64,000 bases of DNA from NCBI GenBank assembly GCA_028023455.1, contig JAQFVV010012499.1:1062584-1126583 (forward strand), written 5' to 3'. Each line of letters begins with the position of its first letter. Position 1 is the first letter of the stretch. Of the stretch, positions 48,565-62,100 are shown one piece after another. The stretch comes from Epiperipatus broadwayi (taxonomy: Eukaryota; Onychophora; Udeonychophora; Euonychophora; Peripatidae). The position numbers and the translations under genes are program-made. The notes under the pieces are model-generated. The model made no database searches. It saw only the letters and a program-made list of their open reading frames with translations, and was not told where the DNA came from.

Positions 48565-49584
48565 TTAATAACTGTCTTTATATATTTTTTTTTCTATACT
48601 CAATTTTTGATTTGAGTTTATTAAGCTTTTGTTTATAATTTTTATATATGGCTGAGGACTAACACACTTTTCTTTCCAATTTATGGTTTCTTTCTCTATC
48701 TCTGTTACTATTTCATAGCATATATCAGACAATTTTTCTGAAACATTTTCTTCTATATTGGACAGTTCCTTAGTTATATGAGAATTAAGTTTTTGATTAT
48801 GTTCATTTTCATGTTTTTCATCTTCTTGAAGATCAGAAGATTTTAATTTTGCTTTATTAGATTTATTTTCATCCATTTGAAACTCTTTTGCTGTGTTTGA
48901 TATTTCAGTCTCAGCTTCTGTATATACTGATTCTCTCTTTTCAATTTTAGAGGTATATTCCACAATCAGAAGTTTTCCTGAAGGTAGACTGACAATTTCA
49001 AGATCACTCTTTGTAATTTCAATTTCTTCCTTTTTAACAATCTCAAATCTTGCTTCATCAGTAATAGGATATTCAATTTGTGATTCCTTTAAAATATCTT
49101 TGGTTGGAAATTTCAAAGTCTCTTCCTCATCCAATTTTTTAGACTGAGTTATTTTTTTCATTAACTGGTTGAACTTTTCATTTTGATTTTCCATTGCTTC
49201 TTTAATTCGTTTTTCTATTCTTTGTTTTGCTTCTATTGCTTGCTTGTTATATTCTTCTCTTTGTTTATCCCGTTTTTGGTTATATTCTTCTCTTTGTTTG
49301 ATATCTTCTTCTCTTTGTTTATCCCATTTTTTGTTATATTCTTCTCTTTGTTTGATATCTTCTTCTCTTTGTTTATCCCATTTTTGGTTATCTTCTTCTC
49401 TCTGTTTATCCCATTTTTGGTTATATTCTTCTCTTTGTTTATCCCATTTTTTGTTATATTCTTCTCTTTGTTTATCCCATTTTTTGCTATATTCTTCTCT
49501 TTTCTTTTGGTCTGCTTTTATAATTTCTATTATCTGAGCTATCATAGCTATCTTTTCTGTTTTCTGAGCCTCCATGTTTACCAT
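48565..49584 (-). CDS. Coiled-coil gag-like protein with hendecad repeats
   Basis: 339 codons from Met at 49584 (MVNMEAQKTEK), the first good Met after the leader. Residues about 34-115 consist of 11-residue repeats of the form REEYNKKWDKQ, with shorter DIKQ variants, forming a long charged helix. Residues 116-150 continue as a coiled coil. The rest is acidic (EETLKFPTKDILKE, LEIVSLPSGKLLIVEY). It is the only sizeable frame of LTR element 2 and sits where gag should be. No protease or RT signature. The repeats make copy-number change likely. The family is not recognised; Gag is inferred from position. Confidence 0.6.
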   Translation of the reverse strand: MVNMEAQKTEKIAMIAQIIEIIKADQKKREEYSKKWDKQREEYNKKWDKQREEYNQKWDKQREEDNQKWDKQREEDIKQREEYNKKWDKQREEDIKQREEYNQKRDKQREEYNKQAIEAKQRIEKRIKEAMENQNEKFNQLMKKITQSKKLDEEETLKFPTKDILKESQIEYPITDEARFEIVKKEEIEITKSDLEIVSLPSGKLLIVEYTSKIEKRESVYTEAETEISNTAKEFQMDENKSNKAKLKSSDLQEDEKHENEHNQKLNSHITKELSNIEENVSEKLSDICYEIVTEIEKETINWKEKCVSPQPYIKIINKSLINSNQKLSIEKKIYKDSY

Positions 49585-49884
49585 TTTTCCTTTGTTTTCT
49601 AAATCAGTAAGCTTCTCTCTCCATCCACACCATGACCTTACTCCATCTTCTTTGAAATGCCTGTTTCATTCTTTATGCCATTCTTTTTTGTTTTGTTTTT
49701 CTTTTAAACTTTTATTTTTTTAACCTTCCTGAACAAATTACATCACTACATCATATGCACTGTTCATATCACAGAATCGTGATCTGCTTATGCCTATGAG
49801 TAGGCTAGCTAGATCGGACCTCACAATAGGGTGGCAAATTAACCGGCCTATGCCAGATAAGGCCTCACAGTAAGGTGCAATTAT

Positions 49885-50029
49885 ATGTAGTAGTAAAGCC
49901 TCACAGTTATGACAATGTAATAGGTGCCTATGGTTAGGCTAGCTGGATAAAGCCTCACAGTTGGATGACAAATGTAATAGGTGCCTATGGTTAGGCTAGC
50001 TGGATAAAGCCTCACAGTTGGACGCCAAA
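49885..50029 (-). repeat. Tandem leader repeats that include PBS-like units
   Basis: Two 57-bp units, 49916-49972 and 49973-50029, are almost identical (GCCTATGGTTAGGCTAGCTG, AAAGCCTCACAGTTGGA). A partial third lies at 49885-49915, and weaker echoes reach back to about 49780. Each unit begins TGTAA, the same as the LTR start, and ends with the PBS-like segment, so the 5' leader is a stack of decaying boundary-plus-PBS copies. Confidence 0.85.
50009..50027 (-). promoter_or_regulatory. Primer binding site of LTR element 2
   Basis: Two bases inside the LTR, the minus strand reads TGGCGTCCAACTGTGAGGC, close to the tRNA-Lys-type PBS TGGCGCCCAACGTGGGGC (one added base, two changes). It sets the minus orientation, in agreement with the frames. 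Confidence 0.6.
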
Positions 50030-52769
50030 TGTAACCGGACCGCCATACAACCGTTTTATTACGTCAGTTGTAACAATTTTCTGATGAGCATGCTGCAGGA
50101 AGGAACTATCAATTGATATTCTTAATGCAGATGTTAATGCCCCCCTACAACAATATTTCCTGCTCATCAGAGGATGTAGTACATAGAGACTGGAAACATC
50201 TAAATATTTCTATGTTTGGTTTCCCAAAGAGCGCCATTAGAGTTCCATCTCACTACAACCTGACTGGCCTAGGTCAAGTTATGTCAGACGTAGCTCAGAG
50301 AACATGAGATTCTCATGAACCAGTGCTATAATTGGTGAGTGATGCGATAAATAAACAAAACTGGACAACTGGATAACCAATTTAATTTTAGTAACAAAAA
50401 AAAATTTATTAAATAACAATTAATTTGCAATTTCAACAATAGTTCATTAATTCCTCTATGAGAAGAAGCTTGGAAATATTCTAATTCAATAATAGTTCAT
50501 TTTGAATTCATTTATGGGAAGAAGCTTGTGAATATTCTAATTCAACAATAGTTCATTAATTCCTTTATGAGAAGAAGCTTGGAAATATTCTAATTCAATA
50601 ATAGTTCATTTTGAATTTATTTATAGGAAGAAGCTTGTGAATATTCTAATTCAACAATAGTTCATTAATTCCTTTATGAGAAGAAGCTTGGAAACATCCT
50701 ACTTCAACAATAGTTCATTTTTGTATTCCTTTATGAGAAGAAGCTTGGAAATATTCCAATTCAACAATAGTTTGTTTTTGTATTCCTTTATGAGAAGAAG
50801 CTTAGAAGCAGTCAAGCATTTATGGTTTATACAATAATTCATTTTGAAGCAGTCAAGCATTTATGGTTTATACAATAATTCATTTGTTCATTTAAGAGAA
50901 GAACCTTAGAAGCAGTCAAGCATTTATGGTTTATACAATAATTCATTTTGAAGCAGTCAAGCACTTATGGTTTATACAATAATTCATTTTGAATTCATTT
51001 AAGGTAAGAACCTTAGAAGCAGTCAAGCATTTATGGTTTATACAATAATTCATTTTGAAGCAGTCAAGCACTTATGGTTTATACAATAATTCATTTTGAA
51101 TTCATTTAAGGTAAGAACCTTAGAAGCAGTCAAGCATTTATGGTTTATACAGCATTTCATCATTTTATGAATTATTACTGATTGGTAGATATTTGAACTC
51201 AACAATTCTTGGTTTGTAGAGCATTTATCATTTGATAATTGAGGCATTTATAATTTAGCCAAATATAGAAGTATGTTCTTACACATAAACTCTGTTACAT
51301 TATAAGAAGCTTAGAAGCAGTCAAGTATTTATGATTTATACAGCATTTCATCATTTTATGAATTATTACCGATTGGTAGACATTTGAACTCAGCAATTCT
51401 TGGTTTGTAGAGCATTTATCATTTGATAATTGAGGCATTTATAATTTAGCCAAATATAGAAGTATATTCTTATACATAAACTCTGTTACATTATAAGAAG
51501 CTTAGAAGCAGTCAAGTATTTATGATTTATACAGCATTTCATCATTTTATGAATTATTACCGATTGGTAGACATTTGAACTCAGCAATTCTTGGTTTGTA
51601 GAGCATTTATCATTTGATAATTGAGGCATTTATAATTTAGCCAAATATAGAAGTATATTCTTATACATAAACTCTGTTACATTACCCAGATAGAAGTAAT
51701 ATGCAATTAAAGCATTTCTAATTCATATAGTAAATACGTTCAAATATTTTTATAAATAAATTTGCGTGTAGCTATTTCATAACTTCACTTTATAACGTAT
51801 GATAAAGACGTTTTAACATTTTATAAAACAAATTCTATGTAATTATTTCATAATGTCACTTTATAACGTATGATAAAGACGTTTTAATATTTTATAAAAC
51901 ACATTCTATGTAATTATTTCATAATGTCACTTTATAACGTATGATAAAGATGTTTTCATATTTTACAAAAAACAAATTCTATGTAATTATTTCATAACTT
52001 CATTTTATAACATATGATAAACATGTTCTAATATTTTACAAAACAAATTCTATGTAGTTATTTCATAACTTCATTTTATAACGTATGATTAAGATGTTTT
52101 AATATTTTATAAAACACATTCTATGTAATTATTTCATAACTTCACTTTATAACGTAAGATAAAGATGTTTTAATATTCTTATAACATAATTACCTTCCAG
52201 TTTTACAATCCAGTTTATTCATAAAGAAGGCGGGTTATTTCATTTATGGAGAGTCATGGCATAGCGTGGAGAGAATGAAGCCGCTAAATTACCCCATTAT
52301 TATCATAATTCCTCTAGCAAAGGTTTCTTTTTCCATTTTAACGTTCCGTTAAAATTATATTTTAACGTGTCAAAAGAATTAAGTAATACACTTTTTTTTA
52401 AAACAAAAATCTTAATATGTTCTGCCTCTCTGTGTAAGACGAGAGAGAAAAAAAAAGTTCTTTTCTTCCGACGACGTTCCTAATTTGAATACTGCCTCAG
52501 TTTAACTCAAGTATCTTTTCTTTTTTTCTTTTTAATGATTGGATAATTAATTTCTTTTCTTTTTTTTATTGAGACAGATAAAAAAAAATAAGATAACTTA
52601 ACATTTTATTTAAATCCATCAATCACAAAATTAAAAATATGATTTTTCTTTTTTTTTTTTTAATAAATCAAAATTTATTGCGTTCCCAATTAGACTGAAT
52701 CACGCTAGACGTATTTAAATGGGGGGGGGTCTTTTGAATATTTATATGAGGAACAGAATATCTGTTTCA
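50030..52769 (-). repeat. Right LTR of element 2 (5' LTR)
   Basis: 2740 bp, same ends and minisatellites as the left LTR. In the first minisatellite one unit differs between the LTRs, suggesting unit exchange. It is followed by the CTAT duplication and then unrelated flank. Confidence 0.92.
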
Positions 52770-52854
52770 CTATATTAATAGAACATATGCAAGTTAATTC
52801 CAACAATTAAGTGGTTTATGGGAATTTGGAAGGACACTAGACAAAAAAAAAACA

Positions 52855-54150
52855 GATTATTGTCTCCCATAAAAATTTGTTTAGATAATTTTTTTCCATA
52901 CTGCTCGTAAATTAGCTGTTGTGAAAATGATTTGGATTCATGTGCATTGATATATATTTATAATGATGGAGTAAAAATTTTAGTTGGGAATGCTGACTTC
53001 ATCTTTATGAAAATGTAGTTTTTTTATTAGAACTGTGATAATACCGTAATAATACTGAATAATACTTAATTATATCTAATAATATTGCATCTCATATGTG
53101 GAAGCTGTAACAAAACTCAACAACAATTAGATGAATAAATAAATTTAAAAGTCAACTATAAATTACAAGACATCACCAAGAAAGAGGAGTAAATAACACA
53201 TATTAAATATATGTAGTTTCTTTATTATAAATTATGATTACCAAAAAGGAATATATTGGTTCCAGAAAATCTTCATGCTGAATTATTTATAATTTAGATA
53301 TGAAAGCATGAGGATATATTTATTATGGGTAGATATCTTGTTGTTAAATTAACATTCATTTATGAAAAGATATTGAGCTCTTCAGAAAAACAAAATAAAA
53401 CAAATTTGGTAAGGATTAAATATCTTTATTGAATAAATAATAATTTGAATTACTACATCAAAAGACATTTGTTTTGCAAAATATTTATTTTTATTTAAGT
53501 AAAAATATTAATTTTTCTTTACCTCTCTTGGTTATATATTTAAATTTAGACATACAAGAAAATGAAAACATTAATTTTAAAATATTGAAAGAGGTATAAT
53601 TTGTGGTTAAACTTAAGTCTAAGAAATTGTTCAAATTTAAGAAAATTAAAAAAAAAATTGTTTCATTATTTAAGTCGATTTAAAATGTTAAATTTCTGTC
53701 ATGTATATTTTATATTTAATTGCATTGATTATGTAAATATATAAATGTAAACGATATTATATTGTTTATATTCTATTGCTTTTGGATTAAATAAATTTAT
53801 TATTATTATTATTATCAAGTATGGTTTCTCATAAATTTTCTCATCTGATATACAAATGTATTATTTTAAGATTTATATTAGAACAATATTATAAATGTGG
53901 ACAAGATAATGATGAGGAAATATAACTGTACCTGCATGAAGGCTTGTACTTGCTATAAGTATCAATCTATTCATTATTGGTAGCTGTTATCAAAAAGTGA
54001 AAGTTTGTTGTTGTAGACACTCCACTATTTACATGATTTCTTCCTGGGTATTACTGACAGATAATCATATTTCCTTAGACTAAAATTGTTCATAACAGCA
54101 ATTAAATAGTCTAATATATTTTACCTTTGTGAGTAATTTTGTTACACTAT
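52855..54150. repeat. Old duplicated block, copy B
   Basis: Partner of 43135-44320 (see there). The two copies now lie either side of LTR element 2 and are in the same orientation, so they are either an ancient tandem duplication split by the insertion or two copies of a dispersed repeat. Confidence 0.75.
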
Positions 54151-56861
54151 CTATATCATGTGATTAATAGAAATAAAAAAAACGAATACATCAAGCAGTA
54201 GAATAAATAACATTGTTTATAAAAGAAGTAACATTGTGTTATTTAGGTTTTAATAATGTTTATATATTCAGAAGCATAATAGATTTATTTATATGTATAT
54301 ATGTGAATGATTAGTATAAAATAAAAAAAAATATCAACATTTACTTAATAAATAAAATTTAATTCATTTTTCATTTTATAAATTTAAAATCTTACTTTCA
54401 TTTAAATCATTTTTAGAAATACAACTTTTCTTTTAAATAAATTGCTTTTCCTAGATAAGCTGGATAAAAAAATACTTTTTTAGATTTTGCTTTTAAAAAA
54501 CTTAAAGACAAAAGAAAATTGTCTAGTCATTATAAGTTGCAAATTTTATTTTAATTAAATATTATTGGAAAATGTTTAAAAAGAAATAAGTTAGAAAACT
54601 GAAGTTGTTTTTTTTTTTGTTTAAAAATAAAAGAAAAAATTACTTTTCTGATCAGTAAGAATTTTTTTTACTTTTTTTACACATAAAATTATAAAGTTTT
54701 TATGTTAATGCTTAAGATAGTAAAATGTTTCTTGTTTTTCTCTATTTGTTATATGTTTTAATAAGTTAGGAACACCAACTAGTTGATTTTCTGAATTAAT
54801 TAACCCTCTTGCAGGGTGGCATTTTAATTATCCTGCTGACTCTTTCTATATTTGGTTTTAGCATTATACTATTATATATTAAAGTCAATAAATTGAACTT
54901 GGTTTGTAAGAAATCTACATTTACAAATGAAAAATATTTAAATAAATAATAACTGAACTTTTCATATAGTGAAATAATGATTTTGTAATAACAATAAAGG
55001 GTATTTTCATTATTCAGTAATTGGAAGAAAAATAATCTAAATAACTGACTTAGGAAAATCAGCTACTTTTTTGATGGTAATTCATTTTTAAAACATGAAT
55101 GAATAAATGTTAATCATTATTAAAAAAATTTGCTTTAAAATCTTAAAATTGATTTATAATTTTAAAATATCTCAAAAAATCTTAACAAAATATTGGTAAT
55201 AAAAGGTAATGACATTAAGAAATCAGTGTGACAAATAGTGATTATAATAGTCATAATTATACTATAATTTTTTAATTTCTATTTGTAAAAATAAAACACA
55301 TACATATAGAATAAAAGTGTTTCATGTATACTTTTGTTTTTAATAATTATTCCATTTTTATTGTTAAAAGGAGGTTGCCTTGACAACAGTTTGAAATTGT
55401 TGATTGTTATTGATATTGGGATTGTCTATGGGTTGACAGGTTTTTAATGATTAATAATTATTATATAATTATTGTTCAAAAATCATAAATCTTTAATTAA
55501 CTTAAGAGAATATTAATATTTTATTCTATTCCAAAAATCTTCTTGAAGTAATCTTGCAAATGCTCTAAGAGTAAAAAACAATGAAATGAAGCCAGCATGC
55601 CTATAGAGACTTGACTATATTAACTTTGACTTTACCACTATTAGAAAATATTGACTTATTCTATTTTTTTTAAAATTAAAACATTAATATATGCTAGTTT
55701 ATGATCTTGTTGCTTTTGTTTTTTTTTAAAATAGTAAAATTTCTTAATAAATGGTCCTAGAAGCGCATTCTAAGTGAATCTCAAACAATAGTTTCTTCCA
55801 GAAAAATCTTTCTTTCCAAATTATATGTAAAAAGTTAAGTAAAAATATCTAATAGAAAAAACTCTTTTGTTTAATTAGAAACTGTGGTGTTTAGTTGTGT
55901 AGTAAATATAGTGAAATGTCATCTCCATATATGTATCATGATATAAAAAAGGCATTAAAATTCCAAAACCTCATGTTGATCAAAATGCATTCAGTTGAAA
56001 CAGACATCATGGCTGAATAAAAATAAACCAAGGATCATTTCTTTAAAAATGCCTTTGAGTTTTTAAAAACTAGGAATCCATTCTAAAGCTTACTTATAAT
56101 ATTTCTTTAACTTTCTTTAATGGCTTAACCTTTTTTTTAAAAAAAGTATATTCAGCATACAAATATTCAGTCCAAAAAAATTAAATCATTATTAACAGTT
56201 TTGCTTAAACTATGGAATATTGATTAGTGAGAATCAATTTAAATTTATTATGAAAGTTTTCTGGGAATAAATAATCATTTGAAAATTCTAATCAAAAATT
56301 ATCACACATAATAATTAAAATAGAGTAATCAAAGTTCAGTTATTTACTATGTTCAGAAAAAATTCTTTATATTACTTTCCAAAAATTAGATGCTATAAAT
56401 ATTTATAGATGTTTTAAACAAAATCTTAATGTCTTGTAAGCAAAGAAAAATCTTAAGTGTTAAACATCTTTCATAAACATACTTTTTTAAAATAAAAAAT
56501 AAAAATAAAACAAAATATAATCATTTAACTATTTAATTTACAATATATTAATCATATAATAGTTAATAATATCTTAGAAAATACATATCTACAAACAACA
56601 AAGACTGTACAAATTATATATCTATCATAAAAAAGCCTTTTCCAGCAAATTATGTTTTTTTTTACCTTTTTCAATATGTCTCCAGAATACCACGATTTAA
56701 AATACATATAGTGACATCCATATCAATACATGAAAGAGGACCGATAAACAAATGGATATCCAATACGATCTATTACATGATATTTATGCAATCATATTAC
56801 AAAAATACCCGTTATATATATATTGAAGCTATACATATATACACATTAATATATATATATA
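54151..56861. other. AT-rich stretch, no gene seen
   Basis: Simple AT-rich sequence. No frame above 60 codons, no repeats or RNA signals recognised. Confidence 0.5.
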
Positions 56862-56862
56862 T

Positions 56863-56926
56863 GTCTGCTTCACCATTCACTGTGGTTTAATTAAAGACCC
56901 TGAGTTCAACCACAATGAATGCAGAC
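56863..56926. repeat. Imperfect hairpin, possible SINE remnant
   Basis: GTCTGC pairs with GCAGAC, ATTCA with TGAAT, and TGTGGTT with AACCACA around a 20-base loop, with one six-base bulge. The loop and stem contain GAGTTCAACC, loosely like a pol III B box. It lies directly after a (TA)n tract. Confidence 0.5.
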
Positions 56927-56929
56927 TAA

Positions 56930-59191
56930 ATTTAAAGTAAAAAAAAAATTACAGAATGTTCTTTTAATTTTAGAAAATAAAATGAAAAGATTTTATTTTA
57001 GATAAAGAAATAAAATTTCTAGAACTCATTGGAGAAGAAAAGACTAATTAGATAAAAAAGAAATAATTAATTAAAAAAAGACTGTAATTAAAAATAAGAT
57101 AGAGAACAATAGGGATTGGAATGCAAGATGGCTAACAAGTTAAGTAGATAGAGAGAGAAGTTTAGTTTTCTGCGCGGCTTTTTGTCTGGCTCAGTTCAAC
57201 CGCTAGGACTGAAAAATAGCACAAGATATTTTAGTGAAAAAGAAATATAGTTAACTTGTGGGTAAAAGTTCCCACAAATAAGAGTATATTAGCTCCCTAC
57301 TGTATAGTTTGGAACCATCAACATTCAAAGAAACTTAAAGAATTTTTGGGTGCTATAATGGAAATGGCCGAGTTGATTTTTTCTCTCTCTTAAGACGGTT
57401 TCCTGTTTTGCTGGAGCTGGAAAGGTATAATATCAAAATGTAGAGTTGGTGCTACAACATTTTCCTGCCTGACCAAATGTCTGCTGCCAGTCATGGATAA
57501 TGAAGTACTAAAATCAAGATAAGCCATTACTTGTATAGTGCACTGAAATCTCCATAAGATTATCTAGCTAAAGACGTACGCATTTCAAATTACCAGTAAT
57601 ATAAAATTTGTATTAGTGTTTGGTTTATTTTTAAAATATTATCATCAACAAAACGTATACGTACATTTAGTTCTTTTATATATATATTTGTGTGATTTAA
57701 TTAGTGTTAAAACATTTTATTAAAAAGCAGAATAATAAAATATTCTGTCATTTTTTTTTATATATACAAGGTATTTTACCTCGGCAGAAGCACGAAAGTC
57801 ATTCTAAATTAGATTAATGTTTGTTTTTTTATTTTATTGTAAAAGAGATCAATAGATGCACATATATGTAGTCATTTAATTGGGGTGAAGTGATTTGAAA
57901 TAACATGTATATTTAAGTGGGAGAGAGAGTATTTATATAACCAAGAAATACTAAAGAAGTTTTATTAACAGACGTGGGTAGAGTTGGTTAAATAGAGTTC
58001 TCGTATCCTTTTTATTAAGCTGCTAGTATGTATATATATATATACTTAAACGATTATGTAAAGATCAATAATATAAGGGATTTCTTTTTAATCTACATTT
58101 TTACCATAGTTTTGAAACGTGAGAGCTTTCTGGCTTGAGAATTTAGATATTAGTATTTAATTTCAGGCTTGATTTTTTTTTAAACGGATTATTATTCCAT
58201 CTTAATCTTTTGTGTATTACTTGGGAAGTCGGAAATATTTCTATAAATTGTGTCTTATTTTAATCTCCATCTTGGTGGGCTTATCTTACGGACAGCTCCG
58301 GATAAGATTCCGGAAATCATTATACATGAAACCTATTAGTGACTGGACATAAGTGTTATGCTCCGTTCTGAACTCGGATCATGCTCTGCGAACTCTCACC
58401 CTACTATGTTTTAGGATCAGAGCGCTATCTAGCCTCATTTCATTCTACACTTCTCATAGAGAGAAATATCTCTGAAAAACTGCCTGCCAAGAAAAAGAAG
58501 AAAAACATTGAATCTCTGAGTAATACATTTACTTAAAACATTTGTTTTATTAAGCCTGACTATCTTCTATGCTCAAAGCACTTCGGAGAAAACCTGATGA
58601 TGTGGGTGATGTAAAAAAAAAGGAAGAAAAGAAAGGGGGTTTAAATTTAAGTTACAGGCTATGTTTCTATTACAGCTCAAATAACATCTATTTAACAAGT
58701 AATTTGTTTGTTTTGATTTTTCTTGTTTTTTTCCTCTGCCACCTCTGAGTGATCCCTTTTACTCTCTTCCAAAAATCATTCATCCCATGCTAAGTAAATG
58801 TAATATAATTTTGTGAACTAAAACCGATGTTTACTGCCTATATGTAGTTATTGTGTCCATTGATGCTCTAGGGTAGACCGATAAGTCAATGACCGCCTTT
58901 TAGATAGTGATCTTGTGTTTTTCTTTTGTATATAATAAACTTTAATTCTTTTGTGAACAATAAATCTTCTTTTTTTACTTTTAATACATTCACATACCAC
59001 TAATTCTTATTTGTAAATTCCTCCTTTGAGTCTTATCTCTCCCTAACCACCAGGCATACATTGAGAAGAAATTCTAGTGAGGTTTTGGGGAGTGAGTCGC
59101 TTAGTGGCAATCTGGATGAGTAGGTGAGATTTGAATCCCTCAACCTGCATCTCTAGATTGGGTTAAAGCAGCTCTACTTTTCATACCATTA
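56930..59191. other. GC-richer non-coding block, possible solo LTR
   Basis: Base composition changes at about 57100-59190, with poly(A)-signal-like AATAAA at 58936 and 58962 and an end CATACCATTACA. The wording and length resemble the long LTRs elsewhere in this window. A TG start near 56862 is possible, but no clear target duplication was found. No frame or partner copy. Near 59096-59141 a weak tRNA-like A box/B box pair (GCTTAGTGGC, ATTTGAATCCC) is present. Confidence 0.3.
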
Positions 59192-62100
59192 CAATATTGA
59201 ATGGATATATAGCCACAGTTTACAATCAAATATTTTTTTTGTTATTTAATTTTAATATTGTTTTATTAAAATTGTGTATAATGTTCCAAATAAGATTTTA
59301 TAATATGCTTATGTATTAATTGAGATTAAGAATGTATTTCAAAGTTAAATTATATATTCAAGACATGTAGTAATTTAAATACTACCCAAAATAAAATGTA
59401 TCTTATTTTGTTAATTTATTAGCTTTGATAATTGTAAGGATTGTTAAAGATTTAAAATATGCCATCTAATTTAAATACAGTAGGATATAAATTTGCTAAT
59501 TCAACTATTCCCTATCAAAAAACAGTATTAATAAAAAAAAATGTTAAACAAAATTAGTATTTTAAATCACAGTTAAAACCTGAGTCAGGATATTCCATGT
59601 GTTTAATCAATTTAATATTACTTACATATTGTACTTCTATATCACCAACCTGTAATTTTTAAAAAGTGTATGGATATATATCTTATTTTAATACGTATTG
59701 AATCTACTTAATTTTTTTTTCATAATTTATATATTAAAGAATTTGTTATTGGTATGTATATTGCTTTATTTTTAAATTTTTTATTGATAAAGTTGGGAGA
59801 AGAAGAGAAGGTCAATGCTAAATGAAGCTGAAATAAGTAAAAAATATTGCTTCCAATACATTGAAAAATTTTAAATAGCATCTACATCATTGTAAATTGA
59901 TTGTATTTTTTTTTTTAGAAAAACATGTTAATTTAGTTATGCATAAATAGAAGACAAACAAAACAAAATCTCATAAACGTTCACACACGCAGAACACATC
60001 TAAAAACATTTTTATTTTAATGTTTAATACAAAAACACAATTTTTTATTAATTATTAAAAATATGTATATGGTACTAATTTTTAAATTATGAAGCATAGG
60101 TGTATATGCATATATATGTATATGTTAAGATGTTTGTACTTATATATATAATTAAACAAAGCTAGAACTAATATCCCTACGCACAATATCTCTCTAGGAA
60201 GTCTTGGAATAAAATTTAGTAGTTATCACAGCTCTACAATATAAATAGAATGAATGTATGATTTAGAAGTTTACCTTATTGACAAATAGTCGTAATGAAA
60301 TATTAATATCAACATACTTCAAGAAAGAGGAATTAAGAAATAATTCATAAGCGCTTTATAAAAAATTAAACTACTTATTTGATTTAAAATAGATGGTTTT
60401 ATTCAAAACAATATTTGTTTCACAAATAAGAATTAATTGTTTATCATGTTTTTTGATTTAAAAAATATTTACATCACAAAGAAATAATTCAAATCATGAT
60501 TTTAAATTTAAATTAATTTAATCATTTATAACAATAACAATAATTGTTAATAAATATGCTCGTGTATAAATTAGTCATCAGTGTGTGTCAACTTATATAT
60601 ATATATGGAGAAAGAATCGAAGTTTGTGATTAGATCCTTTTAGAAATGAATAAAAAGAGAATTAGATAAATAATTATATGATTTATTAATCTTTAAAAAT
60701 TTTAGAGAAATATTAAAATATTGAGACAAATTTCTCCATTATATCAATTGTTTATTTGATTAAAATGTAGATGAAAAAAAAAAGTATTGAAAGTCTGTTT
60801 ATTATCATATTAAATGCATGGCAAATCATCCTATGCTGCCAATCATATATACATAGAATATGGTTCGAATTATGTATACACATTTATTAAAAGATGGTAT
60901 ATAAACTAAGGAGTTAATATAAGATATTTATATTAGTGAGCAAAACTGAATTATGTTTAACTGTTCAATATTTGAAGCAAGTATAGAGTTATTTAAAACA
61001 ATATCAGTATATGCATAAATGAAGAAGAATATATTATGCATCTCTTATTTATTTGTCAAAGCATTGATCAGGAAGCGAATCCGGGCCGTCTGTTTGTGTA
61101 AGATACAAATGATCAAATAAATGACGCATATGCACAGACAAATATTAAATGTATAAGAGAATTAAAAATGCATTGCATATTAAATATTAAAGAATTCAAT
61201 AAAAATTTAATCGCATAACGAATAATTTGATATTTCATGAGTTGTAACACATAATTATATTTTATATAATATATTCCAAGAGATTAGCCATATATCAACT
61301 CAGGGATATCTATATTTCTAATGCAAATCATTAATTATAAGTAATAAAACAATTTTTTCGCGATATACTGCCTAATGCATTACAATTTTTTTTATATCAA
61401 AATTGAACTACTATCTCCATAAAACAATAGTCCCCCCCCCCTCAGTGTATAACATGAATGTAGATAAGTACAGAAATGGGAGGAGGGGATCTAAGGAGCA
61501 AATACTCTCAAAAAGAAGAAAATGTTTACTTTGATAATAAATAAACAATACAAAATATATGTCATATAACTATTTTAATATAATTTTTTTAGTCAAACGT
61601 ATAACTAATTTAAATTAATCTGATGTCAATCTGATTTTCCATAGATGTTTTTATTGATTGTTTGCTGCTTGAGAGTATCATTTTTAATTATTTATTGTGT
61701 GTCTGAAGCTTGTTACTTTGTGACTTCTTCAATTCATCATCTGATAATATATCTTTGTAGGTTCAGCTAGTTCATTCTTAGATTATAGGTCATTTTTGAC
61801 TAGAACAGTTACTCATATTGAAAGTTTTCTACATATACTAATTCCGTTTTGTGTTGATAATGATTTAAACATTTTTTTTTAAAAAAAGGCATATAGCCCA
61901 AGTAGGAATCAAATATACTACTTGAACAAATAATTATCTTTTAGTTCTGAACTCATTTTAAACATATAAACAATCTAGTACTATTTACAATAATCTCTAA
62001 TTTCTTTTTGATTTGTTTTCCACTCTTGACTGATGTTAAGCTAATAATAGTGTTCATTTCTCTTTTAGTGCTTGCTAATTTTACTTTAATGTTATCATTT

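Larger units (their letters stand above)
44806..52769 (-). mobile_element. Gag-only LTR retroelement 2 (LARD-like), recent
   Basis: The LTRs are 44806-47541 and 50030-52769. The interior of 2488 bp carries only minus-strand gag-like frames. CTAT flanks both ends (44802-44805 and 52770-52773), a 4-bp target duplication. The LTRs are nearly identical apart from a few substitutions (for example CG to CA near 44825/50049), small indels and one swapped minisatellite unit, so insertion is recent. On the minus strand the order is 5' LTR, a PBS-containing leader, gag-like frames, a GC-richer 3' region, a purine-rich GGTGAGGGGTAA directly before the 3' LTR (forward 47542-47553), then the 3' LTR. There is no protease, RT or integrase. 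Confidence 0.9.

Noticed and set aside
49183-49602. 139-codon plus-strand frame with a hydrophobic repeat (FSLFIPF)
   Set aside because: It is the antisense shadow of the 11-residue repeats in the minus-strand gag-like frame.
59096-59141. tRNA gene or SINE from A-box and B-box-like words
   Set aside because: The boxes are too close together and no cloverleaf can be drawn.
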